DNA from: Vibrio algivorus
GTDB taxonomy: Bacteria; Pseudomonadota; Gammaproteobacteria; Enterobacterales; Vibrionaceae
Direction: 5' to 3'
NCBI RefSeq assembly: GCF_002218005.2
Contig: NZ_AP018679.1
Span: 682,001 to 746,000, forward strand
DNA length: 64,000 nucleotides
A model generated the notes under the pieces. The model was not told the DNA's origin and did not search any database. It was given only the letters and a program-made list of their open reading frames with translations. A program made the translations under genes and the position numbers. Shown one piece after another: positions 15,981 to 30,900 of this stretch (within the stretch, counting starts at the first letter, position 1; each line of letters opens with the position of its first letter).

Positions 15981-18900
15981 TTAACTATCTGTAGGTTTTA
16001 TTTGGTTTGGATCAAACAAGTCATTAATGATATGCCCTGCTGAACTTGTATCATGAAGCCCTGATAAATCCATTCCCATTCCAGATACATCTGGTTGGTC
16101 AAGGGGCTGAGTAGACGCTAAATCATCCGCAGATGCTTCTTCCGGCTTACCAATATCGGCTGCCGAGGATGCCGCTGCGTCACCTAGCAATTTATCCATA
16201 TCAAAATTGTCATTCTGATCGTCTTGATCAAGTAAGTCTGCTACATCGAAATCAGTATCGCTGTGAATCGTCATAAGATCATCCGCTATTTTCATGCCAG
16301 AAGCATCATCATTAAGCTCATCATCTAAACCATTAGCAGCAAGGTGATCCCAATCAAAGCTGTCATCTTCATCAAAGAATCCGTCATCTTGATTTGCATC
16401 ATCGAAATCTTGTGCATCTTCATTCGTTAAAGCAATCTCATCATCTTGTTGAGATTGCTCGTAATAATTTGCACTATCCTCGTTACTTGTTAGCTCATCT
16501 GCATGGTCAGATGGGTTATCCATTAATGATAAATCTTGGCTTGATGCATCATTCATATCTTGTTGAAGTTCCGATACTTTATCTACGATAGCTTCATCAA
16601 GCTTATCTTGAGAAAGCGCTGAAACTTCATCAACAATAGCATGTAAATCATCTGATAATTGCTCAGCATTCTCGGCTAATTGCTCAACTATTTCAGGGTT
16701 TGCAGCTAATAAATCAGACACATTTTGAGCTTCTATAGCATGTTCAGCGTCACCAACTGCCGCAGCTTTTACATTCTCAGCGTTATTATCAGAGGCTGAT
16801 GAATTATTTTGACTCGAAACATCGCGTTGTGAATCTAACCCCGTAGTATTAAAGCTCGCCGTAGAAACATTATGCTCACCAACAATACGATTATCCGCAG
16901 ATTTTGTTACTACCGTAAATTCAGTGTGCTTTGACTCAACTTGCTGCTGTACATAAGCCTCTGCAACTTGGTCTGATGTTAATGTCACAGAACCATCATC
17001 TGAAGCCATGCCTAAAGGCTGATTATTCTCATCCACAACTTGAGCTCCACCTAAATGGTTTAGCTCTAAGGTTTCACCTTCATTTGCTACAACCTCTGCT
17101 CCTAATAGAAGTGCAGTTAAAGGTACCACTGACGCTGTATTAATTTGTGCCGCGGCTGAAGCTAAGTGACTACGAAGCTCTTGTGGATTATTTTGCCCAG
17201 TATAAACCGCATTGTAGCTGCTTGGCGGCACCTCGGAATCAGCAACCTCTTCAGGATCATAACTTACAACATCGTTGACCGTAATTTCACTGATGGTTGT
17301 CTGTTTATCATTGCCATCTGCATCACCATTATCTGTTGTGGTGATACTAATGGTTTGATCGCCTTCAGTTCCTTCATTTGGGGTATAAACAACTCCACCA
17401 CTTAATGCCGCGTTGATATCATCAATCGATCCTTCAATGGTGTAATTGCCGTTTCCATCATCAGTGATATTTAAACCCGTTGTATCTGTCCCTTCTGGTA
17501 AAGCCAGTGTGCCACCTTGAGCATTAAAGCTCACTGTATAATCACCTTTACCCTCACCGGAATCCACATCACTGATTTGAATACCTTCGATCAGTGTCGG
17601 ACTACCATCTTGACTTGCAGACACATTATCCGGAGCCGTATTCACCGCAGCATCATTTTCAGCTTTGATATCAATATCAACCGTGACGTTTTCGACCGGG
17701 CCAGAGGTATCACCGTTATCATTACCTTGGATAGCAAGATCAAGGGTTCCGTCCCAATCTTCACCACCAACGGTCATGTTATCGGAATTACCATCTTCTG
17801 GTGGATAAAAGATGATGCTATCCAGATCTGAACCATCGGAAATGATCGTGACAGTGCCATCTGGATTTTGAATAATTTCACCATCTGAGCCTTCCGGGAA
17901 TCCAAAAGTTGCACCATCAGGCACATTAGAAATGGTTACTTGAACTTGCTCTGGTGCACCTTCATGAACATTACTTGCCGGATCTGTTACGCTATTTTCA
18001 TCATCAACTGCATGTGCATTGATATTGATCGTTATGCCATTCGCCGAATCTTCATCACCAGAAACAGAAGCATCTACATCTGTATTAACTGCATCCGCTT
18101 TAGCATCAACATGAATATTAACAGGTACGTCTTTCTCAACAGGATCACCATTATCATCTGTTGTGTAGACTTTAAGCGTTAGGTCAATATCACCACTAAA
18201 ATCATTTGGTGGCAGAATACTCAAATCTGATAAATCAAAACTTTGGCCATCATCGCTGATCACATTAGGGAGAGACCAAACACCATCTCCCATATTATTA
18301 GCGCCTTCAATCACGAAGCCATCTGGTACGCCGGTAATACTGACAGAAATAATCTCTTCTGAGCCATCCATATCAGTCACATTTCCGGTGAAATCACCAA
18401 ATGAAATCGATGTTCCTTCATCACCTGTAACTTGAACGGGATTCTCACCAGTGGCGACTTCACCATTGATTTCAATATCATCATTCACGGCATTGACATC
18501 AAAGCTCACATTCTGTTCAAACGAACCACTATTACTCACTTCTTCGCCATCAACCATTGCAGTATCAGTTACGTCCGTTGTCACGATAACATCAACAGTA
18601 CCGCTGAAATCTGGCGCAGGTTGGAAATAAATTGGCTCATTAGGGTCAACATGAATTTCACCATTGGCATCCGGTTGAATTACATCACCATTCTCGTCGA
18701 CAAATTCACCTTGTGATGGATCAACTAGTTTAATCGTCACATCTGTAATTTCTTCATCACCACCATTATTTATACCACCATTATTTTGGTCGCCTATCAC
18801 GGTACTTAAATCTAGTTCAATTAGGCTATCTTCATCACCACCACCAGTAATGGTGACTTCTGGGGCATCTGCAACAGGGTTAACATTAACCGTGATATTC

Positions 18901-21900
18901 ATTGAGCCTTCATTGGACAGGCCACTATCGTTATCAGTTTCAACAACTTTCACGGGAATATCGATATCACCAGCATAATCTGGTGGTAAGTTTAGAATCA
19001 CATCTGGTGGTAACGTTATTGAACCATCAGCATTCGGGGTAACACTAATGACATATTCACCCGTTTGCTCGTTATATTCCATACCATCAATCGTGGCACC
19101 TTCAGGTAAATCATCGGCATTAATAATGATTGAAGTGGTATCGTTATCCAGATCAGGAACGCCATCACCATCAGTATCATCAGTGCTAATCACAAAGCCA
19201 TCTGAAATTAAATCACCTATATTGACGCCACCTTCTTGATCTTCAGAAGCATCGACTTGTTGATCTTGAGTTGCATCATCAATATCACCGGCAGCAGGTG
19301 GAGTATAAGTACCGTCACCGCCATCATTTTCATTGGTAAAGTGAAGAGTTATATCGGTTTCTTTAATTACTGTCTCACTTTCCGAGTTAGCATCATCCCC
19401 CTGATCTTGTATGGTAACACTGACGTGTATAGTCACATCACCATCGAACCCAATAGGTGCTTTAATCACAATATCATCGAGTTTATCTTCAGTAATCGTA
19501 AACGAACCGTTACCGTTATTTATCGCGCCTTCAACTTGGAAACCATCGGGCAAGTCATCTGGGAAGGTAATGATCACTTTATTGATCACTTCATCACTTG
19601 AAGTGTCATCATTGACCCAATCCAAGCTATTACCGCCTGAACTACCATTAACTATATCGTTAACTGATAACCGAATTTCATTCGACCCCTCATCAATTGG
19701 GTCTTCATATATATCCTGAATCCCATCACCATCAGTATCTGCAATCGCATTACCGTCAGCGTCATCAATAACCAACTTACCACCATCATCTACACCATCA
19801 CCATCTTCTTCAACGACAGCGGTAACATCCACATCTAAATTCCCATGGATTGTGGTTTCATCATAGTTATCATCTGGGTTTTCAGTATCTGAATCTCGAA
19901 TAGTGATATCCGTGGTTAAATGTAAATCGCTATCTGCATCTTCGGGCATGCTAAGGTACAAGCCGCTTTCCTGAGCTTCCTCTAGCTGTTCTGGTGTTAA
20001 GGTAATTGAACCATTTTCATCAGGGGTGAGCACTTCATCACCAATCACTAATGCATAACCATCAGGATAATTCTCAAATCCATTAACTGTTAAGCCTACA
20101 ACTTGTTCACTGCCGTCATTATCGACAAACTGCGCCGTAGGATCCCAATTCAGTTTAATTAGTTCATCTTCATTACCTTTTGATGTGGTGTTGTAATCCT
20201 CTAAGTTGCCGTTCTCATCTTTACCGACACCATCAACGACAGGATTAACATTAATATGGATATTATATTCATATTCTTGCGAATCACCGTCATCTTCTGT
20301 CACCACAACACGTACCGGAATATCAATATCATCCGCACTATTGCTATTGGTATGAATTTGAATACCGTTCAATGAATTAACATCAAATTGGTATAAGTCT
20401 GGATTGGTTGAAACGAGTGTCGGTTCTAACGGATTACCATCCGCATCGCTAAAGTACACCCCTTCTGGAATATCTTGTAATGTTGTGAACGTGACTTTTT
20501 CAGATGTGTCTGTATCTTCTGATACCGCTCCATGCCCATCGGAGTTTGTGTACTCACCAGAAATAAAGCTGAAATCTATCGTGGCTGCACCATCTTCATC
20601 CACTGTGGTTGAGATCGTTTTACCATCGTCAGAAACTTCCCAATCTCCACTTGTAACAATAGTTGGATCATCGACAACACCGTGCATATCAACATTGATT
20701 TCACTACTATCTTGACCTGCCCAAATATCTTCATCATTCAGATCTGTATCACTCAGATCGGCGTTATCAACCGACATTCCATCAACGGTAAAAGTAAAAT
20801 CTTCATTACTTTGTGGCGGTGGCATGATGACAGTATCATCAATATCATCGAAAGAAATCACATAGAAACCGTCTGCATTTGGCTCTAATTCTACAGGATT
20901 CCCTTCATCATCTACGCCCCATACTGTTGCGCCTTCTGGTAAACCTGAAATACGCACAAAGTAACTTTCTGAGCCATCATCATCGACAGAAGTATTCACT
21001 TTAGTAATCACATCCGACAAGTGGATAGCAGTATCTTCATCGACTTTGATATTGTTATTCGTGCTCATGCTGACTTCATCTGCATCTGGAGTAACATCGA
21101 TGATAATCGTTTGGTGAGAGGAATCGGCTGTTTCTTTGCCATCAACAGTATCGCCACTTTCGGTACTGGTTCCCCAAGCATCAATTTTCATTTCACCTGA
21201 CCAGTTATCCGCAGGATCAACTTCCACTTTATCGATATCATCAGCCGAAATGGTATACACACCATTTTCATCCGGCTCTATTTTTTCTCCATCAACATAA
21301 ATGTCCCCTTCACCTTCTGTTATTTGAAGGTGGTATTCTAAGGTTTCTGACCCGTCGTTATCATTCAGATCAACATCTATATTCAATTTCACATTGTCAC
21401 TGTCTTCACTTGTTTCATAGTAGAGATCAGTGTTATCCATATCCCATGTTGGTGTATCGGCAATACCTTCAACAGTGATGTTGAATGAACCATTCGCAAT
21501 TTCTTCGCGATGATCATCATCAGTCACTTCGACACTTACATTGAAACCTAAATCACCATCAACAGTTGAGAAGTCTTCATCGGGTACAAATGTAATCCCA
21601 TTTAATTCATAGCTTAATGTGCCATCGCCATTATCAATTGGAGTAAACGCTGCATTTGGTATTGTGATCGAGCCATCTTCATTTGGCGTGATCGGCTCAC
21701 CATTGAACTCAAATACACCATGAGCTTCACCTTGAGGGGTAATCGTCACTTCACCAAGTGCTTCATGTTCATCAATATCACCGACATTAACGGTCATATT
21801 GATTTCAATCCCTTCGCGGGTATTATCATCAACATTATCTGTAACATCAGTCGTGTGGCGACCATCTTCTTCTTGGCCTGTACCGCCAGAAACTTCCATG

Positions 21901-24900
21901 GTTGGACCTTCATCGGTCACGACTATATTTACATCAGCCGTATCAGTATCTCCATCACCATCAGTAACGATAAATTGAATGTTTTCTTTTAGATCACTAC
22001 CATCATGATCTAAATCAGCTGATGGATCGAAATAAACGTCACCAGATTCTGAGACGTATAAGGTACCTAAATCTTGATGATTATCGTCAGAATCTTGAAC
22101 TTCATAAACATAGTATTCATTACCATCAGGGCCGGTCTCTGTTGGTAAAGTATCTAAAGCAATCTCTTCACCATCAACTACAATGGCGGTAACTTGAGCG
22201 CCATCCGCCCCCTCACCAGCTTGAGTAAGCACATCACCAAGGTAGGTTAATCCTACGCCTTCTTCTACCGCCTCATTAATATCAGTTGCAGTTGGTACAT
22301 CATCATTAACAGTGACATTGACATCAATCGTATTACTGCTATCACCATCATCATCAACACCATGAATAGGAATGATGATATTGGTCGATTGACCGCCATT
22401 GCCATTATCAAGTGGCTGATCAATCGCGCCTGTCACTTCAAAGGTATAGCTACCATTAGTGTTATCAAAGCTGATGTTAAAGACATCATCGTCCGTTGGG
22501 TTACCATTTTCATCGACCAGCACACCTGAATATGTACCATCACCATTATCAACTAAAATAACGTCGGTACCGCCCGAAGTAATGTTGCTATTACCTTCAC
22601 TATCTGAATTTTTTTCATTGAAAGCATCAACATCGATTTCATAGTGATCCACATAATCACTACCTGAATCAATAGTAATCGTACCAGTTGCTGACTCGCC
22701 ATTTTGTCCAGGTGTTGAGCCCGCGTGATGATCACCACCTTTATCAATATCAGATTCATTAACGCTAATACTGTCAGCACTATCGATTTCAATATCGTTA
22801 CCATCGCTTATGGTGCCGTTGAAATCAATGGACTCATCCATGAAATCGCCGTCAGTATCTTGAATTTGGATTGGGATATTGATGGTGATGTTGTCACCAT
22901 CATTATGGACATACCCAGTAGTATCACCAGCACCATCCACATGATCGATTGGTTGGTATTGCGTCATATCAACACTAATATCAACACCACCATTTTCAGT
23001 CGGTGTTGCAATCAAGTGAAAATCAAAAACAGGGTTACCACTAGCATCCACTCCCGTTAATGTATTGGTTTCAGGATCAAATGAGAACTTAACTGAACCA
23101 CCACCTTTTGTGGTAATTTCAGAGTTGAGCTCTGTAATCAAGTCATCCATTACATTAGGATCCACTTGTACTGTGCTTGGATCTAAGTCATCAGACCCCG
23201 CATCAACATGAGTTGAACCACTCTGTGCAGTTTTCGGATACCCTTCTGATTCAGAACCTGGAGTAAGGTCTCCTTCAACCATTCCAGCATCAATCTCACC
23301 GCCACCTTGTGCGTTTACGCCATCGGTATCATGAATGGTGATCGTTCCTTTACCTACATCTCCGTCAGCATCTTCGACTTCAACATTGATCGGAATATCT
23401 GAAATATCATCATCTTCACTAATTTGGTCAATAGGCTGAGATTGGTTAACCTCATAGTCACCATTTTGGTCAATAGTCACTTCCATGACAGGATTACCAT
23501 CCTCATCAACAATTGTTAATGTATGACCATCATCACTAAGCTCCACAGATGTTGTTTGACCATTTGACGTAATACCATCAAGTTGAGATTGATCTGAGGC
23601 AAAACGCACATCCTCCACATCATCACTGCCCGTATCCACATCTATATGGCCTTTACCAGAATCAATACCATCAGAACCTTCTTCAAGAGTGACTCCTGTA
23701 TCCGTACCAAACGACGGATCTTGGCCATCGGCAATATTAACAGTAATGTCAACATTATTTGATGTTCCGTCGGCATCATCAATCACTAATGGCACATCAA
23801 TACTGATAGTGTCACCATTGTTAGTAACATAGCCTTCACTGTCACCATTGCCATCCTCATGATCAACTGGACCATTTTGAATAACATCAGTAGTAATTGT
23901 GGCATTACCGTTTGCATCAACAGTTGGGGTCATCGTCATCGTTAAGATATCTGATCCACCCGCGGTACCCGTTATTGTAATGGTGCCATCTATATTTGTA
24001 ATAATTTCAAAATCAATCGGTTGTCCATTACTGGTTAAGCCATCAAGTTCAGCTTCCAAAGCTGTAGAGACTTCTGGATCAATATGTAAGGTATCTGGAC
24101 GTAGATCATCACTAGTAGAATCAATAACCACTGAACTACTACCGGAAACTGGATAAGCGTTTCCATCAGCCCAGTTTTCTTTATCACCTTCAGTGATATT
24201 GATTTCGTCAGTAGCATCGGTCCCCTCTGGATCAACAATAACAATGTTAAAGCTGCCCGAAGCGCTATCACCATCATCATCCACTGCAGTAATACTAAGA
24301 TTAAGGTCAACATCCCCTGCATCTTGATCGATAGGTTCATATTGCGTAACGGTGTAATTACCTTCGGTATCAACGCTAATACTTAAGATTGGTTCATCAT
24401 TTTCACCGGTGACGGTAATGGTATTGCCATCCACTTTATAGTCGGTTTCTTTACCGCCATCGTAGGTAATATCGTCTAAGCCTGAATTTTCACCTTGAGG
24501 GTCATCAAAGGTCATCGATGCTATTTCATCTGAACCCATATCAAAGCTTGGGATTTTACCTGTGGATTGACCTGGAGTTTGATTTCCTTCTCCCGTATCT
24601 GGATCAATATTATCAAAATCTGTTTCGTTAATAACAACGGGTTCACTGTCATCACTAAAGGACGGATCTTGGCCATCTTCTAGGTTAACGGTGATGTCGA
24701 TATTAGAGATATCACCATCGGTGTCGGAGATTTCCAATGGAAGATCAATCGAAATCACATCACCATCATTGGTGATTAAGCCAGAAGTATCACCATCTTT
24801 ATTGATATCATCCAGTGGTAAAGCTTGGTCGACAGTGGTGTTGATATAGAACTCGCCATCTTCACCTTGTACCACTTCAAAGCCTATCGTGATCGCATTT

Positions 24901-27900
24901 TCACCATCAACGGTTCCAACAATGCTCATGCTGCCATCAGGATTTTCTTGCAGTGCAAAATCAACAGGTTGACCACCTGAGGTGATTTCAGATAGCTCCC
25001 CTGGGTTCGCTTCGGTACCATCACCAAAGAGTATAACTTTCGCCTCATCAGTAAGTTGTAAGGTACTTGGGTCAAGATCATCATTTGGCGTTGGAATTAA
25101 CTTGGATGATTCACCATGCACTGGGTATTCATTACCTGAAGCTGGGTTTTCAAGATCACCTTCTTCAATGGTAACTTCATCGCTTACATCTTCAGCATTA
25201 GCGCCATCATGAATCACGATGTCGATCGTACCGTTCGCGGTATCGCCATCGTCATCCGTCCCCGAGACATTGAGCTCGATATTGGTGATGTCGCTATCAT
25301 CTTGGTCAATCGGCTGGTATTGCGTCACGGTGTAATGACCATCGGCATCGATGGTCACACTCATCACGGGATTATTATCCGCATCCAATAAGGTGAGCGT
25401 ACTTGGATCGCTTGCTAGGGCCGCGGTATCAATGTGAGTCGCTTCACCATTACTGGTAATGCCTTCTAAAGACGGCTGATTGGGATCGAAGACAATTTCA
25501 TCAACGTGATCACTGCCTTGGTCAAATTCAATGCTGCCATTGGCCGTTTGTTCACCGTCGTTTTCAGTGATTTCAGCAATCTCAGTGTTTTCACCAAAAC
25601 TTGGATCTTCACCATCTTTAAAGTTCACCGTGATATCAATGGTCGACGTATCGCCATCGGTGTCATCGATTTCTAACGGTAAATCCACTGAAATAGTGTC
25701 ACCATTATTTGTGATCAAACCGGTGGTATCACCTACGCCATCATTCTCATCGAGTGGTTGGTATTGATTCACATCCGTCACGACGGTGACATCGCCATTT
25801 TCATTCATGGTCGGTGTCATGGTGATGTCGAGGACTGGGTTACCATCGCCATCCACACCAGTGATGGTGATCACTCCATTTTCATCGGTGGTCATGTTGA
25901 AGGTGACCGGATCGCCATCGTTGATGGTGACTTCTGACATCTCGTTTTGTAGGGCTGCTTTGCCCGCTTCACTTAAGCGCAGTGAGCCGGCGACTAAGTT
26001 ATCGCTTGGCGATTCAATCGTGACAGAGCCATGGCCTTCTACTGGGTAGGTCTGGACAGGGTTGCCATCACCATCGACGGCCCCCGTATCAACATCGCCT
26101 TCAATGACATCAATGGTATCAGTCACATTCTCAGCATTAGCGCCATCATGAATCACGATGTCGATCGTACCGTTCGCGGTATCGCCATCGTCATCCGTCC
26201 CCGAGACATTGAGCTCGATATTGGTGATGTCGCTGTCATCTTGGTCAATCGGCTGGTATTGCGTCACGGTGTAATGACCATCGGCATCGATGGTCACACT
26301 CATCACGGGATTATTATCCGCATCCAATAAGGTGAGCGTACTTGGATCGCTTGCTAGGGCCGCGGTATCAATGTGAGTCGCTTCACCATTACTGGTAATG
26401 CCTTCTAAAGACGGCTGATTGGGATCGAAGACAATTTCATCAACGTGATCACTGCCTTGGTCAAATTCAATGCTGCCATTGGCCGTTTGTTCACCGTCGT
26501 TTTCAGTGATTTCAGCAATCTCAGTGTTTTCACCAAAACTTGGATCTTCACCATCTTTAAAGTTCACCGTGATATCAATGGTTGACGTATCGCCATCGGT
26601 GTCATCGATTTCTAACGGTAAATCCACTGAAATAGTGTCACCATTATTTGTGATCAAACCGGTGGTATCACCTACGCCATCATTCTCATCGAGTGGTTGG
26701 TATTGATTCACATCCGTCACGACGGTGACATCGCCATTTTCATTCATGGTCGGTGTCATGGTGATGTCGAGGACTGGGTTACCATCGCCATCCACACCAG
26801 TGATGGTGATCACTCCATTTTCATCGGTGGTCATGTTGAAGGTGACCGGATCGCCATCGTTGATGGTGACTTCTGACATCTCGTTTTGTAGGGCTGCTTT
26901 GCCCGCTTCACTTAAGCGCAGTGAGCCGGCGACTAAGTTATCGCTTGGCGATTCAATCGTGACAGAGCCATGGCCTTCTACTGGGTAGGTCTGGACAGGG
27001 TTGCCATCACCATCGACGGCCCCCGTATCAACATCGCCTTCAATGACATCAATGGTATCAGTCACATTCTCAGCATTAGCGCCATCATGAATCACGATGT
27101 CGATCGTACCGTTCGCGGTATCGCCATCGTCATCCGTCCCCGAGACATTGAGCTCGATATTGGTGATGTCGCTGTCATCTTGGTCAATCGGCTGGTATTG
27201 CGTCACGGTGTAATGACCATCGGCATCGATGGTCACACTCATCACGGGATTATTATCCGCATCCAATAAGGTGAGCGTACTTGGATCGCTTGCTAGGGCC
27301 GCGGTATCAATGTGAGTCGCTTCACCATTACTGGTAATGCCTTCTAAAGACGGCTGATTGGGATCGAAGACAATTTCATCAACGTGATCACTGCCTTGGT
27401 CAAATTCAATGCTGCCATTGGCCGTTTGTTCACCGTCGTTTTCAGTGATTTCAGCAATCTCAGTGTTTTCACCAAAACTTGGATCTTCACCATCTTTAAA
27501 GTTCACCGTGATATCAATGGTTGACGTATCGCCATCGGTGTCATCGATTTCTAACGGTAAATCCACTGAAATAGTGTCACCATTATTTGTGATCAAACCG
27601 GTGGTATCACCTACGCCATCATTCTCATCGAGTGGTTGGTATTGATTCACATCCGTCACGACGGTGACATCGCCATTTTCATTCATGGTCGGTGTCATGG
27701 TGATGTCGAGGACTGGGTTACCATCGCCATCCACACCAGTGATGGTGATCACTCCATTTTCATCGGTGGTCATGTTGAAGGTGACCGGATCGCCATCGTT
27801 GATGGTGACTTCTGACATCTCGTTTTGTAGGGCTGCTTTGCCCGCTTCACTTAAGCGCAGTGAGCCGGCGACTAAGTTATCGCTTGGCGATTCAATCGTG

Positions 27901-30900
27901 ACAGAGCCATGGCCTTCTACTGGGTAGGTCTGGACAGGGTTGCCATCACCATCGACGGCCCCCGTATCAACATCGCCTTCAATGACATCAATGGTATCAG
28001 TCACATTCTCAGCATTAGCGCCATCATGAATCACGATGTCGATCGTACCGTTCGCGGTATCGCCATCGTCATCCGTCCCCGAGACATTGAGCTCGATATT
28101 GGTGATGTCGCTGTCATCTTGGTCAATCGGCTGGTATTGCGTCACGGTGTAATGACCATCGGCATCGATGGTCACACTCATCACGGGATTATTATCCGCA
28201 TCCAATAAGGTGAGCGTACTTGGATCGCTTGCTAGGGCCGCGGTATCAATGTGAGTCGCTTCACCATTACTGGTAATGCCTTCTAAAGACGGCTGATTGG
28301 GATCGAAGACAATTTCATCAACGTGATCACTGCCTTGGTCAAATTCAATGCTGCCATTGGCCGTTTGTTCACCGTCGTTTTCAGTGATTTCAGCAATCTC
28401 AGTGTTTTCACCAAAACTTGGATCTTCACCATCTTTAAAGTTCACCGTGATATCAATGGTTGACGTATCGCCATCGGTGTCATCGATTTCTAACGGTAAA
28501 TCCACTGAAATAGTGTCACCATTATTTGTGATCAAACCGGTGGTATCACCTACGCCATCATTCTCATCGAGTGGTTGGTATTGATTCACATCCGTCACGA
28601 CGGTGACATCGCCATTTTCATTCATGGTCGGTGTCATGGTGATGTCGAGGACTGGGTTACCATCGCCATCCACACCAGTGATGGTGATCACTCCATTTTC
28701 ATCGGTGGTCATGTTGAAGGTGACCGGATCGCCATCGTTGATGGTGACTTCTGACATCTCGTTTTGTAGGGCTGCTTTGCCCGCTTCACTTAAGCGCAGT
28801 GAGCCGGCGACTAAGTTATCGCTTGGCGATTCAATCGTGACAGAGCCATGGCCTTCTACTGGGTAGGTCTGGACAGGGTTGCCATCACCATCGACGGCCC
28901 CCGTATCAACATCGCCTTCAATGACATCAATGGTATCAGTCACATTCTCAGCATTAGCGCCATCATGAATCACGATGTCGATCGTACCGTTCGCGGTATC
29001 GCCATCGTCATCCGTCCCCGAGACATTGAGCTCGATATTGGTGATGTCGCTGTCATCTTGGTCAATCGGCTGGTATTGCGTCACGGTGTAATGACCATCG
29101 GCATCGATGGTCACACTCATCACGGGATTATTATCCGCATCCAATAAGGTGAGCGTACTTGGATCGCTTGCTAGGGCCGCGGTATCAATGTGAGTCGCTT
29201 CACCATTACTGGTAATGCCTTCTAAAGACGGCTGATTGGGATCGAAGACAATTTCATCAACGTGATCACTGCCTTGGTCAAATTCAATGCTGCCATTGGC
29301 CGTTTGTTCACCGTCGTTTTCAGTGATTTCAGCAATCTCAGTGTTTTCACCAAAACTTGGATCTTCACCGTCTTTAAAGTTCACCGTGATATCAATGGTT
29401 GACGTATCGCCATCGGTGTCATCGATTTCTAACGGTAAATCCACTGAAATAGTGTCACCATTATTTGTGATCAAACCGGTGGTATCACCTACGCCATCAT
29501 TCTCATCGAGTGGTTGGTATTGATTCACATCCGTCACGACGGTGACATCGCCATTTTCATTCATGGTCGGTGTCATGGTGATGTCGAGGACTGGGTTACC
29601 ATCGCCATCCACACCAGTGATGGTGATCACACCATTTTCATCGGTGGTCATGTTGAAGGTGACCGGATCGCCATCGTTGATGGTGACTTCTGACATCTCA
29701 TTTTGTAGGGCTGCTTTGCCCGCTTCACTTAAGCGCAGGCTAGACGGATCAATATTGTCATCTGGAGAGACTATGGTGACTGAGCTTGACCCGTGTACAG
29801 GATAGGCATTACCCACGTTTGGATTTTCTAAATCACCTTCATTGATAGTGACCTCGTCACTTACATTCGCAGCATTTTCACCATCTTCGATCTTGATAAC
29901 TATCGTACCGTTGGCAGTATCACCGTCATCATCTGTCGCGGTAATACCTAAATCTAGATTTGTTATATCATCTGCATCCTGATCAAGAGGTCCTGTCACT
30001 TGAACGGTATAAGAACCATCGGTTTGAACTTCAACAGTTAAAACTGGTTCACCATTAATATCAGTAACCGTTAAAACATTACCATCAACGGTATATTCAG
30101 TTGGCTCACCATTACTGGTTAACCCTTCAAGTGATGGTTGATTTGGATCGAAAACAATAGTAGCTATTTCATCACTACCGAGATCAAGTGGTACCTGGCC
30201 ATGGGTAATGGAATCAAGATCGTCCGACTCATTGACGACTGTACCAGGATCAGTACCAAATTCTTCATTGGCACCATCATTGACATCAATACCAACATTA
30301 ATAGGCTCTTTGATTTCATTACCGTTGATATCCGTACCTGAAACAGGGAATTCAATATGAATATCATCCCCTTGGTTGCTCACCATACCCGCAGTGTCGC
30401 CTGAAATGTGGTCAATAGGTTGGTTAACGATTGTAGTAATAGAAACGGTTAAATCACCATTTGGTAGCGCGATGAAGTCGACATCAAACGAAACGACAAT
30501 CTCACCATCTTGCATACCTGTGAAAGTATTGGTTTCTGCATCGTAACTAAATTCAACAGGTTCACCACCAGATGTGATCTCAGCATTTAATTCACTAAGT
30601 AAAGAATCTACACTTTCTTGAGGGATATAAAACGAATCAGGGTCAAGAGCATAAGTCCCTTTTTCAACGACAACAGAAGCCGTGCTTTCGGTTGGATAGC
30701 CGACACCACTGTCTAAATCCCCTTCAGTAACTTCAACATCAAGATTTATACCACCTTCAGCAATAAGAACAGCTCGTTCATCTTCTTCATCACGGTATTC
30801 ACGCTCAAAACCTTCAGTATCGTATCCAGCTTTAGTTAAAACAGCGTCGTAATTATAGTCAACAGATATGAAAGAGTTATTAGCAGTGTTTCCCGCAGCT

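Noticed and set aside
25192..29738. CRISPR-like or satellite repeat
   Set aside because: The period is 939 bp, in frame, with no spacers; it is a protein module array.
25209..29805. Series of repeated plus-strand ORFs of 78-99 codons
   Set aside because: They are antisense shadows of the 939-bp adhesin repeats and recur at exactly that period; they have no ribosome sites.
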